Below are positions 25,616 through 34,945 of a DNA stretch of 64,000 nt, in pieces; position 1 is the stretch's first letter; every line of letters starts with the position of its first letter. The DNA comes from Curtobacterium sp. MCPF17_052 (GTDB lineage: Bacteria > Actinomycetota > Actinomycetes > Actinomycetales > Microbacteriaceae), in NCBI RefSeq assembly GCF_003234085.1, contig NZ_QKSD01000001.1, positions 372,001 to 436,000 of the forward strand, given 5' to 3'. A program made the translations under genes and the position numbers. The notes under the pieces are model-generated. The model worked only from the letters and a program-made list of their open reading frames with translations. It was not told where the DNA came from and searched no databases.

Positions 25616-26662
25616 ATGCAGGACCCCGCATCGTCGAAGTCGTCGGGCGACAAGCCCGCCATCCGGCTGGGGACCCGCGCCAGCCGACTCGCGGTCGCCC
25701 AGTCACGGGACATCGCGGACCGGCTCGCCAAGGCGTCCGGTCGGCCGGTGGAACTCGTCACCGTGACCAGCGAGGGTGACACGAACCGCGCCTCCCTGGC
25801 GTCGCTCGGCGGCACCGGCGTGTTCGCGTCGGCGCTCCGTGAGGCCCTGGTGGCGCACGAGGTCGACGTCCTCGTGCACTCCCTCAAGGACCTGCCGACG
25901 GCGCCGTACCCGGGCCTGACGATCGGCGCGGTCCCGAAGCGCGCTGACGCTCGCGACGTGCTGGTCGCCCGCAACGGCGCGACGGTGGAGACCCTGCCCG
26001 AGGGTGCGACCGTCGGGACGGGATCACCCCGCCGTGCCGCGCAGCTCAAGGCCGACCGACCCGACCTCGACGTCGTCGACATCCGCGGCAACATCGACAC
26101 CCGGCTCGCCCGTGTCGAGGACGATCTGGACGCCGTCGTGCTCGCCGCCGCCGGACTCGGTCGCATCGGTCGACTCGACGCGGCCACCGAGCTGCTCGAC
26201 CTCGGCTTCTGGCCGAGCGCTCCCGGACAGGGCGCCCTGGCCGTGGAGATCCGTGCGGACGAGGACGACCGGAACCTGCTCGCCGCCCTGCGGAAGATCG
26301 AGCACGCCCCGACCCGGCTCACCGTCACCGCAGAACGTGAGGTCCTGGCGAAGCTCGAGGCGGGCTGCTCCGCACCGATCGGTGCGACGGCGGTCGTCGA
26401 CGCCGAGATGCTCCTGGTGTCCGCGACGGTGTACAGCCCGGACGGGTCCGAGTACCGGACGGCCTCGCACGCGGCGATGCTCGACGGCTCCGCGCAGGAC
26501 CGCCTCGACGAAGCACTGTCCGTCGCCGGCCGAGTCGCCGACGAACTCCTCGAGAACGGTGCCGCCGAACTCGCCGACCTGCCCGCGACGACCGGTCCCG
26601 GATCCGACGAACCGGACACCGGGCACACCGCCGGCCCCGGGCTGGCGAACCCGGCCGAGTAG
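25616..26662 (+). CDS. hemC: Hydroxymethylbilane synthase (porphobilinogen deaminase)
   Basis: The 348-residue enzyme links four porphobilinogens to make hydroxymethylbilane. RLGTRASRLAVAQS is the typical start. VHSLKDLP, GTGSPRRAAQL and RGNIDTRLA follow. C251 in EAGCSAPIGA carries the dipyrromethane cofactor. I chose ATG 25616 because GGAGGA at 25602-25607 precedes it. GTG 25583, overlapping the hemH stop, would add 11 residues and is the alternative. The C-terminal 30 residues are a low-complexity extension. Confidence 0.95.
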   Translation: MQDPASSKSSGDKPAIRLGTRASRLAVAQSRDIADRLAKASGRPVELVTVTSEGDTNRASLASLGGTGVFASALREALVAHEVDVLVHSLKDLPTAPYPGLTIGAVPKRADARDVLVARNGATVETLPEGATVGTGSPRRAAQLKADRPDLDVVDIRGNIDTRLARVEDDLDAVVLAAAGLGRIGRLDAATELLDLGFWPSAPGQGALAVEIRADEDDRNLLAALRKIEHAPTRLTVTAEREVLAKLEAGCSAPIGATAVVDAEMLLVSATVYSPDGSEYRTASHAAMLDGSAQDRLDEALSVAGRVADELLENGAAELADLPATTGPGSDEPDTGHTAGPGLANPAE

Positions 26663-26720
26663 GGCGGGCACCACGGACGACACCCGGAGCTCCACGGACG
26701 CCGCTGCGACGGCGACGACG

Positions 26721-26780
26721 ACCGCTGCGACGACGACCGCTGCGACGACGACCGCGGCGACGACGACCGCTGTGCCGAGC
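26721..26780. repeat. 15-bp tandem repeat in front of hemD
   Basis: Four units of ACCGCTGCGACGACG or close variants begin at 26721, 26736, 26751 and 26766. The first two are identical, the third differs by one base, and the fourth diverges and contains the putative hemD GTG. In the hemD frame the repeat would encode Thr and Ala. The unit length is a multiple of three, so copy changes would keep frame. Confidence 0.8.
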
Positions 26781-27551
26781 GACGGACGGTCGACCCGCCG
26801 ACCGGTCGTGCTCGTGCCGCGCGGGGGTCCGTGGGGTGACCGGGTCGCCGAGGCCGCCCGATCGCGGGGGCTTGACGCCGTGGTCGTCCCGCTCATCGCC
26901 GACCAGCCCCCCGCCGACACGGGTCCGCTGGAAGCCGCCCTGGTCCAGCTCGCAGCGGCAGCAGGAGCGCCCGGTTCCGCTGCCCCCTGGCTCGTGGTGA
27001 CCAGTGCGACCACCGTGCGGGTGCTCGCGGAACGCATGGCGGGCCTCCCGTCCGGTGTCCGCGTCGCCGCCGTCGGCACCGCGACCGCGCGTGCCGCCCG
27101 CACGGTCGGCTGGCCCGTCGACCTGCTGCCGGACGACGCCTCGGCCGCCGGACTCGTGACCGCCCTGCCCGACGGTGCCCGTCTCGTCGTGCACCCACGC
27201 TCCGACCTGGCCGCCCCGACCCTGGTCGACGGCCTGCACGCCCGCGGCATCGCCGTCGTCGACGTGGTCGCGTACCGCACCGTGGGGACCGGCGATGAAC
27301 CCATCGCCACGGACCCGGCGCCGGACGTCGTCCTCGTGACGAGCGGCAGCGTCGCCCGCGAAGTCGTCCGCCGACTCACCCCCCTCAGCCCGCGCACCCG
27401 GATCGCCTGCATCGGCCCGGGCACCGCCGCCGAGACCCGCGACGCCGGACTGCCCGTGCACGTCGTCGCAGCCGAGCGGTCCGCCGAAGCCCTCCTCGAC
27501 GCCGTCGTCGAGTCCCTCGCCCCACACCCCGAACAGGAAGGTCACTCGTGA
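26772..27551 (+). CDS. hemD: Uroporphyrinogen-III synthase
   Basis: From GTG 26772 this is a 259-residue protein, normal for HemD. The family is weakly conserved, but [55 protein letters not shown] and [17 protein letters not shown] fit the two-domain fold and conserved positions. It closes and inverts ring D to make uroporphyrinogen III. The start is uncertain: the frame is open back through the 15-bp repeats, yet it has no ATG, GTG or TTG between the hemC stop and 26772, and no ribosome site is visible. The stop overlaps the hemB GTG. Confidence 0.9.
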   Translation: MPSDGRSTRRPVVLVPRGGPWGDRVAEAARSRGLDAVVVPLIADQPPADTGPLEAALVQLAAAAGAPGSAAPWLVVTSATTVRVLAERMAGLPSGVRVAAVGTATARAARTVGWPVDLLPDDASAAGLVTALPDGARLVVHPRSDLAAPTLVDGLHARGIAVVDVVAYRTVGTGDEPIATDPAPDVVLVTSGSVAREVVRRLTPLSPRTRIACIGPGTAAETRDAGLPVHVVAAERSAEALLDAVVESLAPHPEQEGHS

Positions 27552-28603
27552 CTGGACGCTTCCCCCAGGTCCGCCCCCGACGACTCCGCGCCACCCCCGC
27601 GATGCGTCGACTCGTCGCCGAGACCCGGCTCCACCCCGCCGAGCTCGTGCTGCCGATGTTCATCCGCGAAGGCGCCACCGACGCGATCGACATCACGAGC
27701 ATGCCCGGGGTCCAGCAGCACTCCCTCGACTCGTTCCGCCGTGCGCTCAACGAGGCAGCGTCGGTCGGCATCGGGGGCGTGAACCTGTTCGGCGTGCCCG
27801 TGCGCAAGGACGCCGTCGGCTCCGGCGCGACGGACCCGGAGGGCATCCTCAACGTCGCGATCCGGGTGGCGAAGGAGGAGGTCGGCGATGCGCTCGTCGT
27901 GCAGTCCGACCTGTGCCTCGACGAGTTCACCGACCACGGCCACTGCGGCGTGCTCGCGACCGACGGCTCGGTCGACAACGACGCCACGCTCCTGCGGTAC
28001 CGGGACATGGCGGTCGCGCAGGCCGAAGCCGGCGCCGAGCTGGTCTGCCTGAGCGGGATGATGGACGGCCAGATCGCCGCCGCCCGCGACGCCCTCGACG
28101 TCTCCGGCCACTCCGGCACCGCGCTCCTCGCCTACGCCGCGAAGTACGCCTCCGCGTTCTACGGCCCGTTCCGGGAGGCCGTCGCCTCCACCCTGCAGGG
28201 CGACCGGCGCACGTACCAGCTCGACTCCGGCAACGGGCGCGAGGGACTGCGCGAGGTCGAGCAGGACATCGAGGAGGGTGCCGACATCGTCATGGTGAAG
28301 CCCGCCATGAGCTACCTCGACGTCCTCGCCCGCACCGCGGACACCTCGCCCGTCCCGGTCTGGGCGTACCAGATCTCGGGCGAGTACGCGATGATCACCG
28401 CAGCCGCCCAGAACGGCTGGATCGACCGGGACGCAGCCGCGATGGAGGCGCTCATCGGCATCAAGCGCGCCGGTGCCGACGCGATCCTCACCTACTTCGC
28501 GGTCGACATCGCCCGCAAGCTCAACGACGAAGCGGGCCTGCGCACCTCGGGCAGCACTGCGGACGTCGCCGGCATCGCCACGACCGGGAAGGCCCCCGAA
28601 TGA
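27548..28603 (+). CDS. hemB: Porphobilinogen synthase (delta-aminolevulinate dehydratase)
   Basis: The 351-residue enzyme condenses two aminolevulinates to porphobilinogen. The two active-site lysines are K199 ([15 protein letters not shown]) and K251 ([11 protein letters not shown]). The metal loop reads [16 protein letters not shown]. One of the cysteines of the zinc type is Asp here, so the metal requirement may be mixed or Mg2+-like. GTG 27548 overlaps the hemD stop and has AGGAAG at 27537-27542. It is coupled to hemL by an ATGA overlap. Confidence 0.96.
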   Translation: MTGRFPQVRPRRLRATPAMRRLVAETRLHPAELVLPMFIREGATDAIDITSMPGVQQHSLDSFRRALNEAASVGIGGVNLFGVPVRKDAVGSGATDPEGILNVAIRVAKEEVGDALVVQSDLCLDEFTDHGHCGVLATDGSVDNDATLLRYRDMAVAQAEAGAELVCLSGMMDGQIAAARDALDVSGHSGTALLAYAAKYASAFYGPFREAVASTLQGDRRTYQLDSGNGREGLREVEQDIEEGADIVMVKPAMSYLDVLARTADTSPVPVWAYQISGEYAMITAAAQNGWIDRDAAAMEALIGIKRAGADAILTYFAVDIARKLNDEAGLRTSGSTADVAGIATTGKAPE

Positions 28604-29943
28604 CCTCGACGACGACCACGAACGACCAGCTGTTCGGCCGTGCGAAGAACAGCATCCCCGGGGGTGTGAACTCGCCGGTCCGTGCGTACGGCTCGGTCGG
28701 CGGCACACCCCGGTTCCTCGTGAACGCGAAGGGCGCGTACGTCACCGACGCCGAGGGTCGCGAGTACGTGGACCTCGTGGCGTCCTGGGGCCCGGCGATC
28801 CTCGGGCACGCCCACCCCGGCACGGTCGAGGCCGTCCAGCAGGCGGCGGCCCGCGGGCTGTCGTTCGGCGCCTCCACCCCGGGCGAGACCGAGCTGGCCG
28901 AACTCGTGAAGCAGCGGGTGCAGGTCGACGGCGACGGTCCGATCGAGAAGATCCGCATGGTGTCGACCGGCACCGAGGCCACGATGACCGCGATCCGTCT
29001 GGCGCGCGGCTACACCGGCCGTGACCTGCTGGTGAAGTTCGCCGGGCACTACCACGGCCACTCCGACTCGCTGCTGGCCGAGGCCGGCTCCGGCGTCGCG
29101 ACGCTCGCCCTCCCGGGCAGCGCCGGCATCACCGCCGAGACCGCCGCGCAGACCCTGGTGCTGCCGTACAACGACCTGGACGCCGTCCGCCGCGCCTTCG
29201 ACGAGCACTCCGAACGCATCGCCGCCGTGATCGTCGAGGCCGCAGCCGCGAACATGGGCGTCCTGGCACCCGAGCGCGGGTTCAACCGGGCGCTCGCGCA
29301 GATCACCCGGTCGCACGGCGCGCTGCTGATCGTCGACGAGGTCCTCACCGGCTTCCGCGTGGGACCCGCCGGCTGGTGGGGCCTCGAGGCGTCGAACACC
29401 GTCCCCGACGGCGCCGGGTGGAAGCCCGACCTGGTCACCTACGGCAAGGTCATCGGTGGTGGCATGCCCCTCGCCGCGCTGGGTGGTCGGCGCGAGGTGA
29501 TGGACTTCCTCGCGCCGATCGGCCCGGTGTACCAGGCTGGCACGCTCTCCGGGAACCCGCTGGCGGTCGCCGCCGGCATCGCCACGCTCCGTGCCGCGAC
29601 GGCCGACGTCTACGCGCACCTCGACCGCACGGCCGACGTCGTCTCCCGCGCGACGAGCGAGGCCCTGTCCGCCGAGGGTGTCGCGCACACCGTGCAGCAC
29701 GCCGGCAACCTGTTCTCGTTCGCGTTCACGGACACCCCGCCGCGGAACTACGACGACGTCCGCGCGCAGGACGTCTTCCGGTACGCGCCGTTCTTCCACA
29801 GCATGCTCGACTCCGGCGTCACCCTGCCGCCGAGCGTGTTCGAGGCGTGGTTCCTCACCGCGGCGCACGACGAGCGTGCGGTCTCGCAGATCCTCGACGC
29901 CCTGCCCGCTGCGGCGAAGGCGGCGGCTGCCGCCACGGCCTGA
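28600..29943 (+). CDS. hemL: Glutamate-1-semialdehyde 2,1-aminomutase
   Basis: The 447-residue PLP enzyme turns glutamate-1-semialdehyde into 5-aminolevulinate. Signature segments are [39 protein letters not shown], the [11 protein letters not shown]sp, and K283 in [14 protein letters not shown] which binds PLP. It is the last gene of the plus-strand haem operon. The product of hemA on the other strand is its substrate. A strong inverted repeat about 70 bases downstream probably ends transcription. Confidence 0.96.
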   Translation: MTSTTTTNDQLFGRAKNSIPGGVNSPVRAYGSVGGTPRFLVNAKGAYVTDAEGREYVDLVASWGPAILGHAHPGTVEAVQQAAARGLSFGASTPGETELAELVKQRVQVDGDGPIEKIRMVSTGTEATMTAIRLARGYTGRDLLVKFAGHYHGHSDSLLAEAGSGVATLALPGSAGITAETAAQTLVLPYNDLDAVRRAFDEHSERIAAVIVEAAAANMGVLAPERGFNRALAQITRSHGALLIVDEVLTGFRVGPAGWWGLEASNTVPDGAGWKPDLVTYGKVIGGGMPLAALGGRREVMDFLAPIGPVYQAGTLSGNPLAVAAGIATLRAATADVYAHLDRTADVVSRATSEALSAEGVAHTVQHAGNLFSFAFTDTPPRNYDDVRAQDVFRYAPFFHSMLDSGVTLPPSVFEAWFLTAAHDERAVSQILDALPAAAKAAAAATA

Positions 29944-30012
29944 CGGGCCGCCTGCGCGAGACGAGTGCGCCCGCGCGAGACGCCTCGGAGTACGCGAGAC
30001 GCCTCGAAATGT

Positions 30013-30044
30013 CCGAGACGCCCCTGAACTCCAGGGCGTCTCGG
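30013..30044. terminator. Inverted repeat between convergent hemL and ABC gene
   Basis: CCGAGACGCCC (30013-30023) and its exact complement GGGCGTCTCGG (30034-30044) form an 11-bp stem with a 10-base loop. It lies between convergent genes, so it can end both transcripts. The same GAGACGCC core is repeated directly upstream at 29975 and 29994. Confidence 0.65.
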
Positions 30045-30120
30045 TGCTTCCGGGGCGTCGTGCGGTGACGGGCCCGTCTCATGGCGGCGGGACGCGGCCC
30101 GGCCGGGAGGCGCGGCTCGT

Positions 30121-30906
30121 CTAGTCCGCGCGGCGCGCGTGCCAGCGTCCACCGCTGCGCTCGACCGCCAGCGGGAAGTCGAACGCCGCCGACACCCGCG
30201 CCGAGGTGATGACCTCGTCTGCGTGCCCCACGGCCACGACCGCCCCGTCTCGCAGCAGCATCGCGTGCGAGGTCGACGCCGGCAGGTCCTCGAGGTGGTG
30301 GGTGACCATCACGCTGCCGAGCTCCGGCTGCCGGACCCGCAGCGCGTCGACGGTCTCGAGCAGGTGTTCCCGCGCCGCGACGTCCAGCCCGGTGGCGGGT
30401 TCGTCGAGCAGCAGCAGCCGTGGCTCGGACATCAGCGCCCGGGCGATCAGCGCTCGTCCCCGTTCGCCCTGGGACAGCACCGGCCAGCGGGCGTCACGAC
30501 GGGCGGCCAACCCGACGTCGGCGACGTGCTGCTCGGCGCGCGCGATGTCGGAAGCGGTCGGCTCCCACCGCACCATGAGGTCGGTCGTGCCGGTGAGCCC
30601 GGTGAGCACGGTCTCCAGGACCGTGAGCGGCGAGAGCATGCGGTGCCGCGGGTCGACGTGGCCGATGTGTTCGCGGAGCTCCCGGACGTCGACACGACCC
30701 AGGCGGTGCCCGAGCAGCTCGACCGTGCCCGCGGAGGGGTGTCCGGTCGCACCGAGGACGGCGAGCAGCGTGGACTTGCCCGCACCGTTCGGACCGAGCA
30801 GTGCCCAGTGCTCGCCGGCGCGGACGGTCAGGTCGACGTCGTGCAGCAGGTCCCGGCCGCTGCGGGTGACACGGAGTCCAGAGGTGCGGAGGAGGACGTC
30901 GTTCAT
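30121..30906 (-). CDS. ABC transporter ATP-binding protein
   Basis: The 261-residue ATPase has Walker A GPNGAGKST, an LSQGERGRALIARAL signature and Walker B LLLLDEPATGLD. The conserved His switch is in VMVTHHLEDLP. The sequence resembles soluble ABC ATPases of the YlmA/ModF type, which act alone without a membrane partner. No permease gene is adjacent. Met at 30906 follows GAGGATGGCGGG; an in-frame start at 30924 would add six residues. Its role, perhaps in metal or molybdate-type transport or translation, is not clear. Confidence 0.86.
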   Translation of the reverse strand: MNDVLLRTSGLRVTRSGRDLLHDVDLTVRAGEHWALLGPNGAGKSTLLAVLGATGHPSAGTVELLGHRLGRVDVRELREHIGHVDPRHRMLSPLTVLETVLTGLTGTTDLMVRWEPTASDIARAEQHVADVGLAARRDARWPVLSQGERGRALIARALMSEPRLLLLDEPATGLDVAAREHLLETVDALRVRQPELGSVMVTHHLEDLPASTSHAMLLRDGAVVAVGHADEVITSARVSAAFDFPLAVERSGGRWHARRAD

Positions 30907-30944
30907 CCCGCCATCCTCGCGCACCTCGGCGGACGCGGCCGCTG

Positions 30945-31613
30945 TCAGGCCGCTGCGGCCCGGGCGGTGGCCAGGTGCTCGGCCATCGCACGTCCGAGTC
31001 CGCGGACGAGGGCTCCGCCGGCTTCACCGTCACGGCCCTTCGCGGCGGCACGGAAGCCGTCGAGGGCCTGTTCCACGTCCCAGAAGACGAACTCGGGCTC
31101 GCCGATCCGCACGAACTTCGCCCGGTTCAGCAGGGACTCGCTCGTCTTGATCAGCAGCTCGTTGCCGGACTTCTGCACCATGAACGCGATCGCCCGGTCG
31201 ATGTCGTCGTTCAGCGCGCGGTCCTCGGCCTTCGCGTGGGCACGCATGTCGTCGAGGATCGCGCCGAACGCCTTCACGTCGGCGTCCTCGAAGCGGGGGA
31301 AGGACCAGCGGGCGGCGAGTTCGCCGAAGCCGAAGAGCATCTGGAACGCGTCGTCGTAGGCCTCACGCGTGGGGGAGGCGACGCGGGTGTACCGGTTCGC
31401 CTCCATCTCGACCAGGCCGTAGTCGACGAGCTTGGCGATCGCCTCGCGGATCGGCGTTCGACTCACACCCAGCCAGGCGACGAGTTCGTCGTCGTTCAGG
31501 CGTTCGCCGGCCTGCAGCGTGCCGTCCTGGATGGCGGCGAGCATCTTCTCGAGGACGACGTCCCGGAGGAGCTTCCGGGGCGAGTTCTCGACGGTCGACT
31601 TGGGTACCGGCAT
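30945..31613 (-). CDS. GntR-family transcriptional regulator
   Basis: The 222-residue protein has an N-terminal winged helix with DGTLQAGERLNDDELVAWLGVSRTPIREAIAKLVDYGLVE, the typical GntR pattern ending in SRTPIREA. An alpha-helical effector domain of the FCD type follows (residues about 80-215), although the usual metal-binding histidines are not obvious. GAGGAG stands just before the ATG. It is between the ABC ATPase and an AcuI-like reductase on the same strand. The target is unknown. Confidence 0.88.
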   Translation of the reverse strand: MPVPKSTVENSPRKLLRDVVLEKMLAAIQDGTLQAGERLNDDELVAWLGVSRTPIREAIAKLVDYGLVEMEANRYTRVASPTREAYDDAFQMLFGFGELAARWSFPRFEDADVKAFGAILDDMRAHAKAEDRALNDDIDRAIAFMVQKSGNELLIKTSESLLNRAKFVRIGEPEFVFWDVEQALDGFRAAAKGRDGEAGGALVRGLGRAMAEHLATARAAAA

Positions 31614-31699
31614 CCGGGTCTCCTCAGTGAAGGTGTTCGGAACTCAAATCCTAACGTGACATTGTGCAAACGCTTGGCAAAGATGTCGCTGGTCGCGGT
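31614..31699. promoter_or_regulatory. GntR gene promoter region with imperfect dyad
   Basis: This 86-base gap holds TGCAAACGCTTGGCA at 31665-31679, which is symmetrical at six of seven pairs. A TTGCCA/TTTGCA segment lies on the minus strand upstream of TAGGAT. It could be the site of autoregulation by the GntR protein. Spacing of the promoter elements is not ideal. Confidence 0.35.
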
Positions 31700-32677
31700 T
31701 CACGCCCGGACGTCGACCACCGTCCGCCCGTGCACCCGTCCCGCGACCACCTCGGCGCCGACCTCGATCGCCGCCGCCAGGTCCACCGTCCGCGTGACCC
31801 CGGCGAGCAGCGTCGGGTCGAGGTCCGACACGAGCCGGTCCCACGCCCGCTTCCGCAGCGGCAGCGGTGCGTCCACCGAGTTCACCCCGAGCAGCGACAC
31901 CCCGCGCAGGATGAACGGGAGGACCGTGGTCGGCAGGGCACTGTCCTGCGCGAGACCGCAGGCGGTCACCGCGCCGCCCCACTTTGTCGAGGCCAGGACG
32001 TTCGCCAGGGTCGCACCGCCGACGCTGTCGACCGCACCGGCCCAGATCGCACGCTGCATCGGCTTCCCGACTTCCGCGATGGCGGCCCGGTCGATCACCT
32101 CGGTCGCGCCGAGCGCGCGCAGCGAGGCGTCGTTCTCCGGTCGCCCGGTCGACGCCGTCACGGTGTAGCCGCGCGCTGCCAGGAGGGCGATCGCCACCGT
32201 GCCCACGCCCCCGGAGGCACCCGTCACCAGGATCGGCCCGTCCTCCGGCACGACCACGTGCTCGAGGGCCAGCACGCTGAGCATCGCCGTGAACCCCGCC
32301 GTCCCGATCGCCGCGGCACGCTCGTCGGGCATGTCGTCCGCCAGTCGCACCAGGGACCCGGCCGGGGCCAGCGCCCGCTCCGCCCAGCCGCCGTGTCGCG
32401 TCTCACCGAGTCCGGCGCCGTTGAGCACCACGCGGTCCCCGACGGCGACGTCGGTCACCCCGCTGCCCACTGCTGCGAGCGTGCCGACGGCGTCGATCCC
32501 GGGGACGAGCGGATCCACCCGGGCGACGCCGGGGTTGCCGGCCAGCGCCAGGCCGTCCTTGTAGTTGACGCTGGACAGGGTGACGTCGAGGAGGGCCTCA
32601 CCGGGGCCCGGGTCGCCGATCTCGACGTCGATGACGGCGGGGGTTGCGGAACGTGAGGCGAGGACGGCGCGGGTCAT
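31700..32677 (-). CDS. acuI: Acrylyl-CoA reductase-like quinone oxidoreductase (AcuI/YhdH)
   Basis: The 325-residue protein belongs to the zinc-free medium-chain dehydrogenases. SSVNYKDGLALAGNPGV and PLVPGIDAVGTV-like segments, then GGWAERALAP and the cofactor motif VTGASGGVGTVAIALLAARGYTV, match YhdH/AcuI closely. These NADPH enzymes reduce acrylyl-CoA and related toxic enoyl-CoAs. The length is normal. It lies 86 bases downstream of the GntR gene and could be read through from it, but has its own ATG with a plausible upstream region. Confidence 0.88.
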   Translation of the reverse strand: MTRAVLASRSATPAVIDVEIGDPGPGEALLDVTLSSVNYKDGLALAGNPGVARVDPLVPGIDAVGTLAAVGSGVTDVAVGDRVVLNGAGLGETRHGGWAERALAPAGSLVRLADDMPDERAAAIGTAGFTAMLSVLALEHVVVPEDGPILVTGASGGVGTVAIALLAARGYTVTASTGRPENDASLRALGATEVIDRAAIAEVGKPMQRAIWAGAVDSVGGATLANVLASTKWGGAVTACGLAQDSALPTTVLPFILRGVSLLGVNSVDAPLPLRKRAWDRLVSDLDPTLLAGVTRTVDLAAAIEVGAEVVAGRVHGRTVVDVRA

Positions 32678-32746
32678 GCGCGCGACGCTACCCCGGGCCT
32701 CCCGGCCGAAACCGGGCGGACCGGGCGGACCTCGGGTGGGACGGCG

Positions 32747-33775
32747 TCAGCCGAACATGATGGCGGCCTCGTCGTACCGGTCCTGCGGCACGGTCTTCAG
32801 CTCGCCGAGCGCGTCCGCGAACGAGACGTGCACGATGTCGGTGCCCTTCAGCGCGACCATCCGACCCCAGCGCTCCTCGACCACCGCGTCGATCGCCGCC
32901 AGCCCGAGGCGCGTCGACAGCACCCGGTCGTACGCCGTCGGCGTACCGCCGCGCTGGATGTGGCCCAGGGTCGTGGCGCGCGTTTCGATTCCCGTCATCT
33001 CCTCGATGAGCGGGGCGAGGCGCTCGCCGATGCCGCCCAAGCGAGGTCGGCCGAAGGCATCCAGGCCGCGCTCGGTGTGGGCGGTGTCCTCGTGGTCCGG
33101 GACGAAGCCCTCGGCGACCACGACGAGCGGTGCGCGTCCGCGGTCGTAGGCGGCCTGCACCCACTCTGCGATCTGCGCCAGGGACGTCTTCTGCTCGGGG
33201 ATGAGGATCGCGTGCGCGCCCGCTGCCATGCCCGAGTGCAGGGCGATCCAACCGACGTGCCGGCCCATGACCTCGGCGACCATGCAGCGTGAGTGGGACT
33301 CGCCGGTGGTGCGCAGGCGGTCCATCGCCTCGGTCGCGATCGCCACCGCGGTGTCGAAGCCGAACGTGTAGTCCGTGGCACCGAGGTCGTTGTCGACCGT
33401 CTTCGGGACGCCGACGATCTGCAGACCGGCGTCGGTCAGGCGCTTCGCGGCGGCCAGCGTGCCCTCGCCGCCGATCGCGACGATGGCGTCGATGCCGTGC
33501 CGCCCCAGGGTGTTCGTGATGTTCTCGACGCCGCCGTTCGGGCCCTCGAAGGGGTTCGTCCGACTCGTGCCGAGGATCGTGCCGCCCTGCTTCGCGATGC
33601 CCTGGATGTCCTTCCGGCCGAGCGGCACGATGTCACCCTCGACCACACCCCGCCAGCCGTCCCGGAAGCCGACGAACTCGTGGCCGTGGATGGCGATGCC
33701 CTTGAGCACGATGGCGCGGATGACCGCGTTGAGGCCGGGGCAGTCGCCGCCGGAGGTGAGGATGCCGATGCGCAT
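32747..33775 (-). CDS. pfkA: 6-phosphofructokinase
   Basis: The 342-residue glycolytic kinase phosphorylates fructose-6-phosphate. It has GGDCPGLNAVIR from residue 9, GGEGT at 102-106, PKTVDND at 124-130 with the catalytic Asp, and MGRHVGWIALHSG. The Gly at the GGEGT position favours ATP as donor, since pyrophosphate-dependent enzymes have Asp there. The Lys of PKT is shared with both actinobacterial groups. The ATG at 33775 is the conserved start; longer frames upstream are shadows. It is divergent from the DNA glycosylase gene. Confidence 0.95.
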   Translation of the reverse strand: MRIGILTSGGDCPGLNAVIRAIVLKGIAIHGHEFVGFRDGWRGVVEGDIVPLGRKDIQGIAKQGGTILGTSRTNPFEGPNGGVENITNTLGRHGIDAIVAIGGEGTLAAAKRLTDAGLQIVGVPKTVDNDLGATDYTFGFDTAVAIATEAMDRLRTTGESHSRCMVAEVMGRHVGWIALHSGMAAGAHAILIPEQKTSLAQIAEWVQAAYDRGRAPLVVVAEGFVPDHEDTAHTERGLDAFGRPRLGGIGERLAPLIEEMTGIETRATTLGHIQRGGTPTAYDRVLSTRLGLAAIDAVVEERWGRMVALKGTDIVHVSFADALGELKTVPQDRYDEAAIMFG

Positions 33776-33847
33776 GGAGACTCCCGTAGTCGGGTCCGAG
33801 GGGACGTGCCCATCATGTCTGACGGCGGTTCCGCTTACCATCCCTGC

Positions 33848-34822
33848 ATGCCCTCCGTCCGTCCCGTCGCCGTCTCGCGGGCGGCCCGTCCCGGTGCGGA
33901 TGACGGAGCAGACCGGGTGGACACCGTGTACCGGCCGGGAGGCCCGGTGGACGTGGTCGCGACGCTGCGGCCCCTGTCGCGCGGCTCCGGCGACCCGGCA
34001 CACCGCGTGGTCGGCTCGGACGTGTGGCTCGCGCTCCGGACCCCGGAGGGGCCGGCGTCCGTCCTGGTCCGTCCGGTCGGCGACACCGTCGCGATCAGTG
34101 CGTGGGGCGCGGGTGCGGCCTGGGCCGTCGTGCACGGACCGGACCTCGTCGGCCGTGGCGACGACTGGACGGAACTCGACGTGTCCGCGCATGCCTTCCT
34201 GGAGCAGGCACGACACCGCCAGCCAGGGTTACGCCTGCTCCGGACGAACACCGTCGTCGCGATGCTCGTGCCCGCGATCATGGAGCAGAAGGTGACCTCC
34301 CGGCAGGCCTGGCGCGCGTGGCGGTACCTCGTCCGACGCTTCGGCACGCCCGCACCCGGCCCGGCTCCCGAGGGCATGGTCGTCCCGCCGGACGCCGACA
34401 CCTGGGCGCGGATCCCGAGCTGGGAGTGGCACAAGGCCGGCATCGAACCCGGGCGCTCGGCGACGGTGATGCGGGTCGTGAAGGTCGCGCCCGCACTCGA
34501 ACGGACGCTGAGCCTCGGCCGCGGTGGGGAGCTCGTCGCGAGTCGGCTGCAGTCGATCCCCGGCGTCGGACCGTGGACCGCTGCCGAGACGGCGCAGCGG
34601 GCACACGGCGACCCGGACTCGCCGAGCGTCGGGGACTACCACGTGCCCGCACTGGTCGGGTGGGCGCTCACGGGCGGCCCCGTCGACGACGACGGGATGC
34701 TCGAACTGCTCGAACCGTGGCGGGGGCACCGGGAGCGGGTCGTGCGGTTGATCGCGGGCTCGGGCTTCCGGAAGCCGGCGTTCGGGCCGCGGATGACGAT
34801 CCAGGACCACCGGGGGCACTGA
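33848..34822 (+). CDS. HhH-GPD family DNA-3-methyladenine glycosylase
   Basis: The 324-residue protein has an N-terminal beta domain resembling AlkA and then a helix-hairpin-helix GPD region. VAMLVPAIMEQKVTSRQAWRAWRYLV leads to LQSIPGVGPWTAAETAQRAHGDPDSPSVGDYHVP, which contains the hairpin and the catalytic Asp. It should remove alkylated bases from DNA. ATG 33848 lies exactly six bases after TACCAT, so the transcript is probably leaderless. ATG 33815 is an in-frame alternative without a signal. Confidence 0.9.
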   Translation: MPSVRPVAVSRAARPGADDGADRVDTVYRPGGPVDVVATLRPLSRGSGDPAHRVVGSDVWLALRTPEGPASVLVRPVGDTVAISAWGAGAAWAVVHGPDLVGRGDDWTELDVSAHAFLEQARHRQPGLRLLRTNTVVAMLVPAIMEQKVTSRQAWRAWRYLVRRFGTPAPGPAPEGMVVPPDADTWARIPSWEWHKAGIEPGRSATVMRVVKVAPALERTLSLGRGGELVASRLQSIPGVGPWTAAETAQRAHGDPDSPSVGDYHVPALVGWALTGGPVDDDGMLELLEPWRGHRERVVRLIAGSGFRKPAFGPRMTIQDHRGH

Positions 34823-34945
34823 GCACCGGTCACGGTTGCAGCACGTTCAGGGTCGCACTACGGTCGGCAGCGTGAGCCCCGCGTGGACCGCTGGTTTTCG
34901 GCCATGTCGCCGGGGCACTGCTCTTGTTGGCCGGCTCTCGCTCTG

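Noticed and set aside
29975..30044. CRISPR-like periodic repeat
   Set aside because: Units are only 11-13 bases with about 6-base gaps and no spacer diversity or cas genes. It is not a CRISPR array, and none was seen elsewhere.
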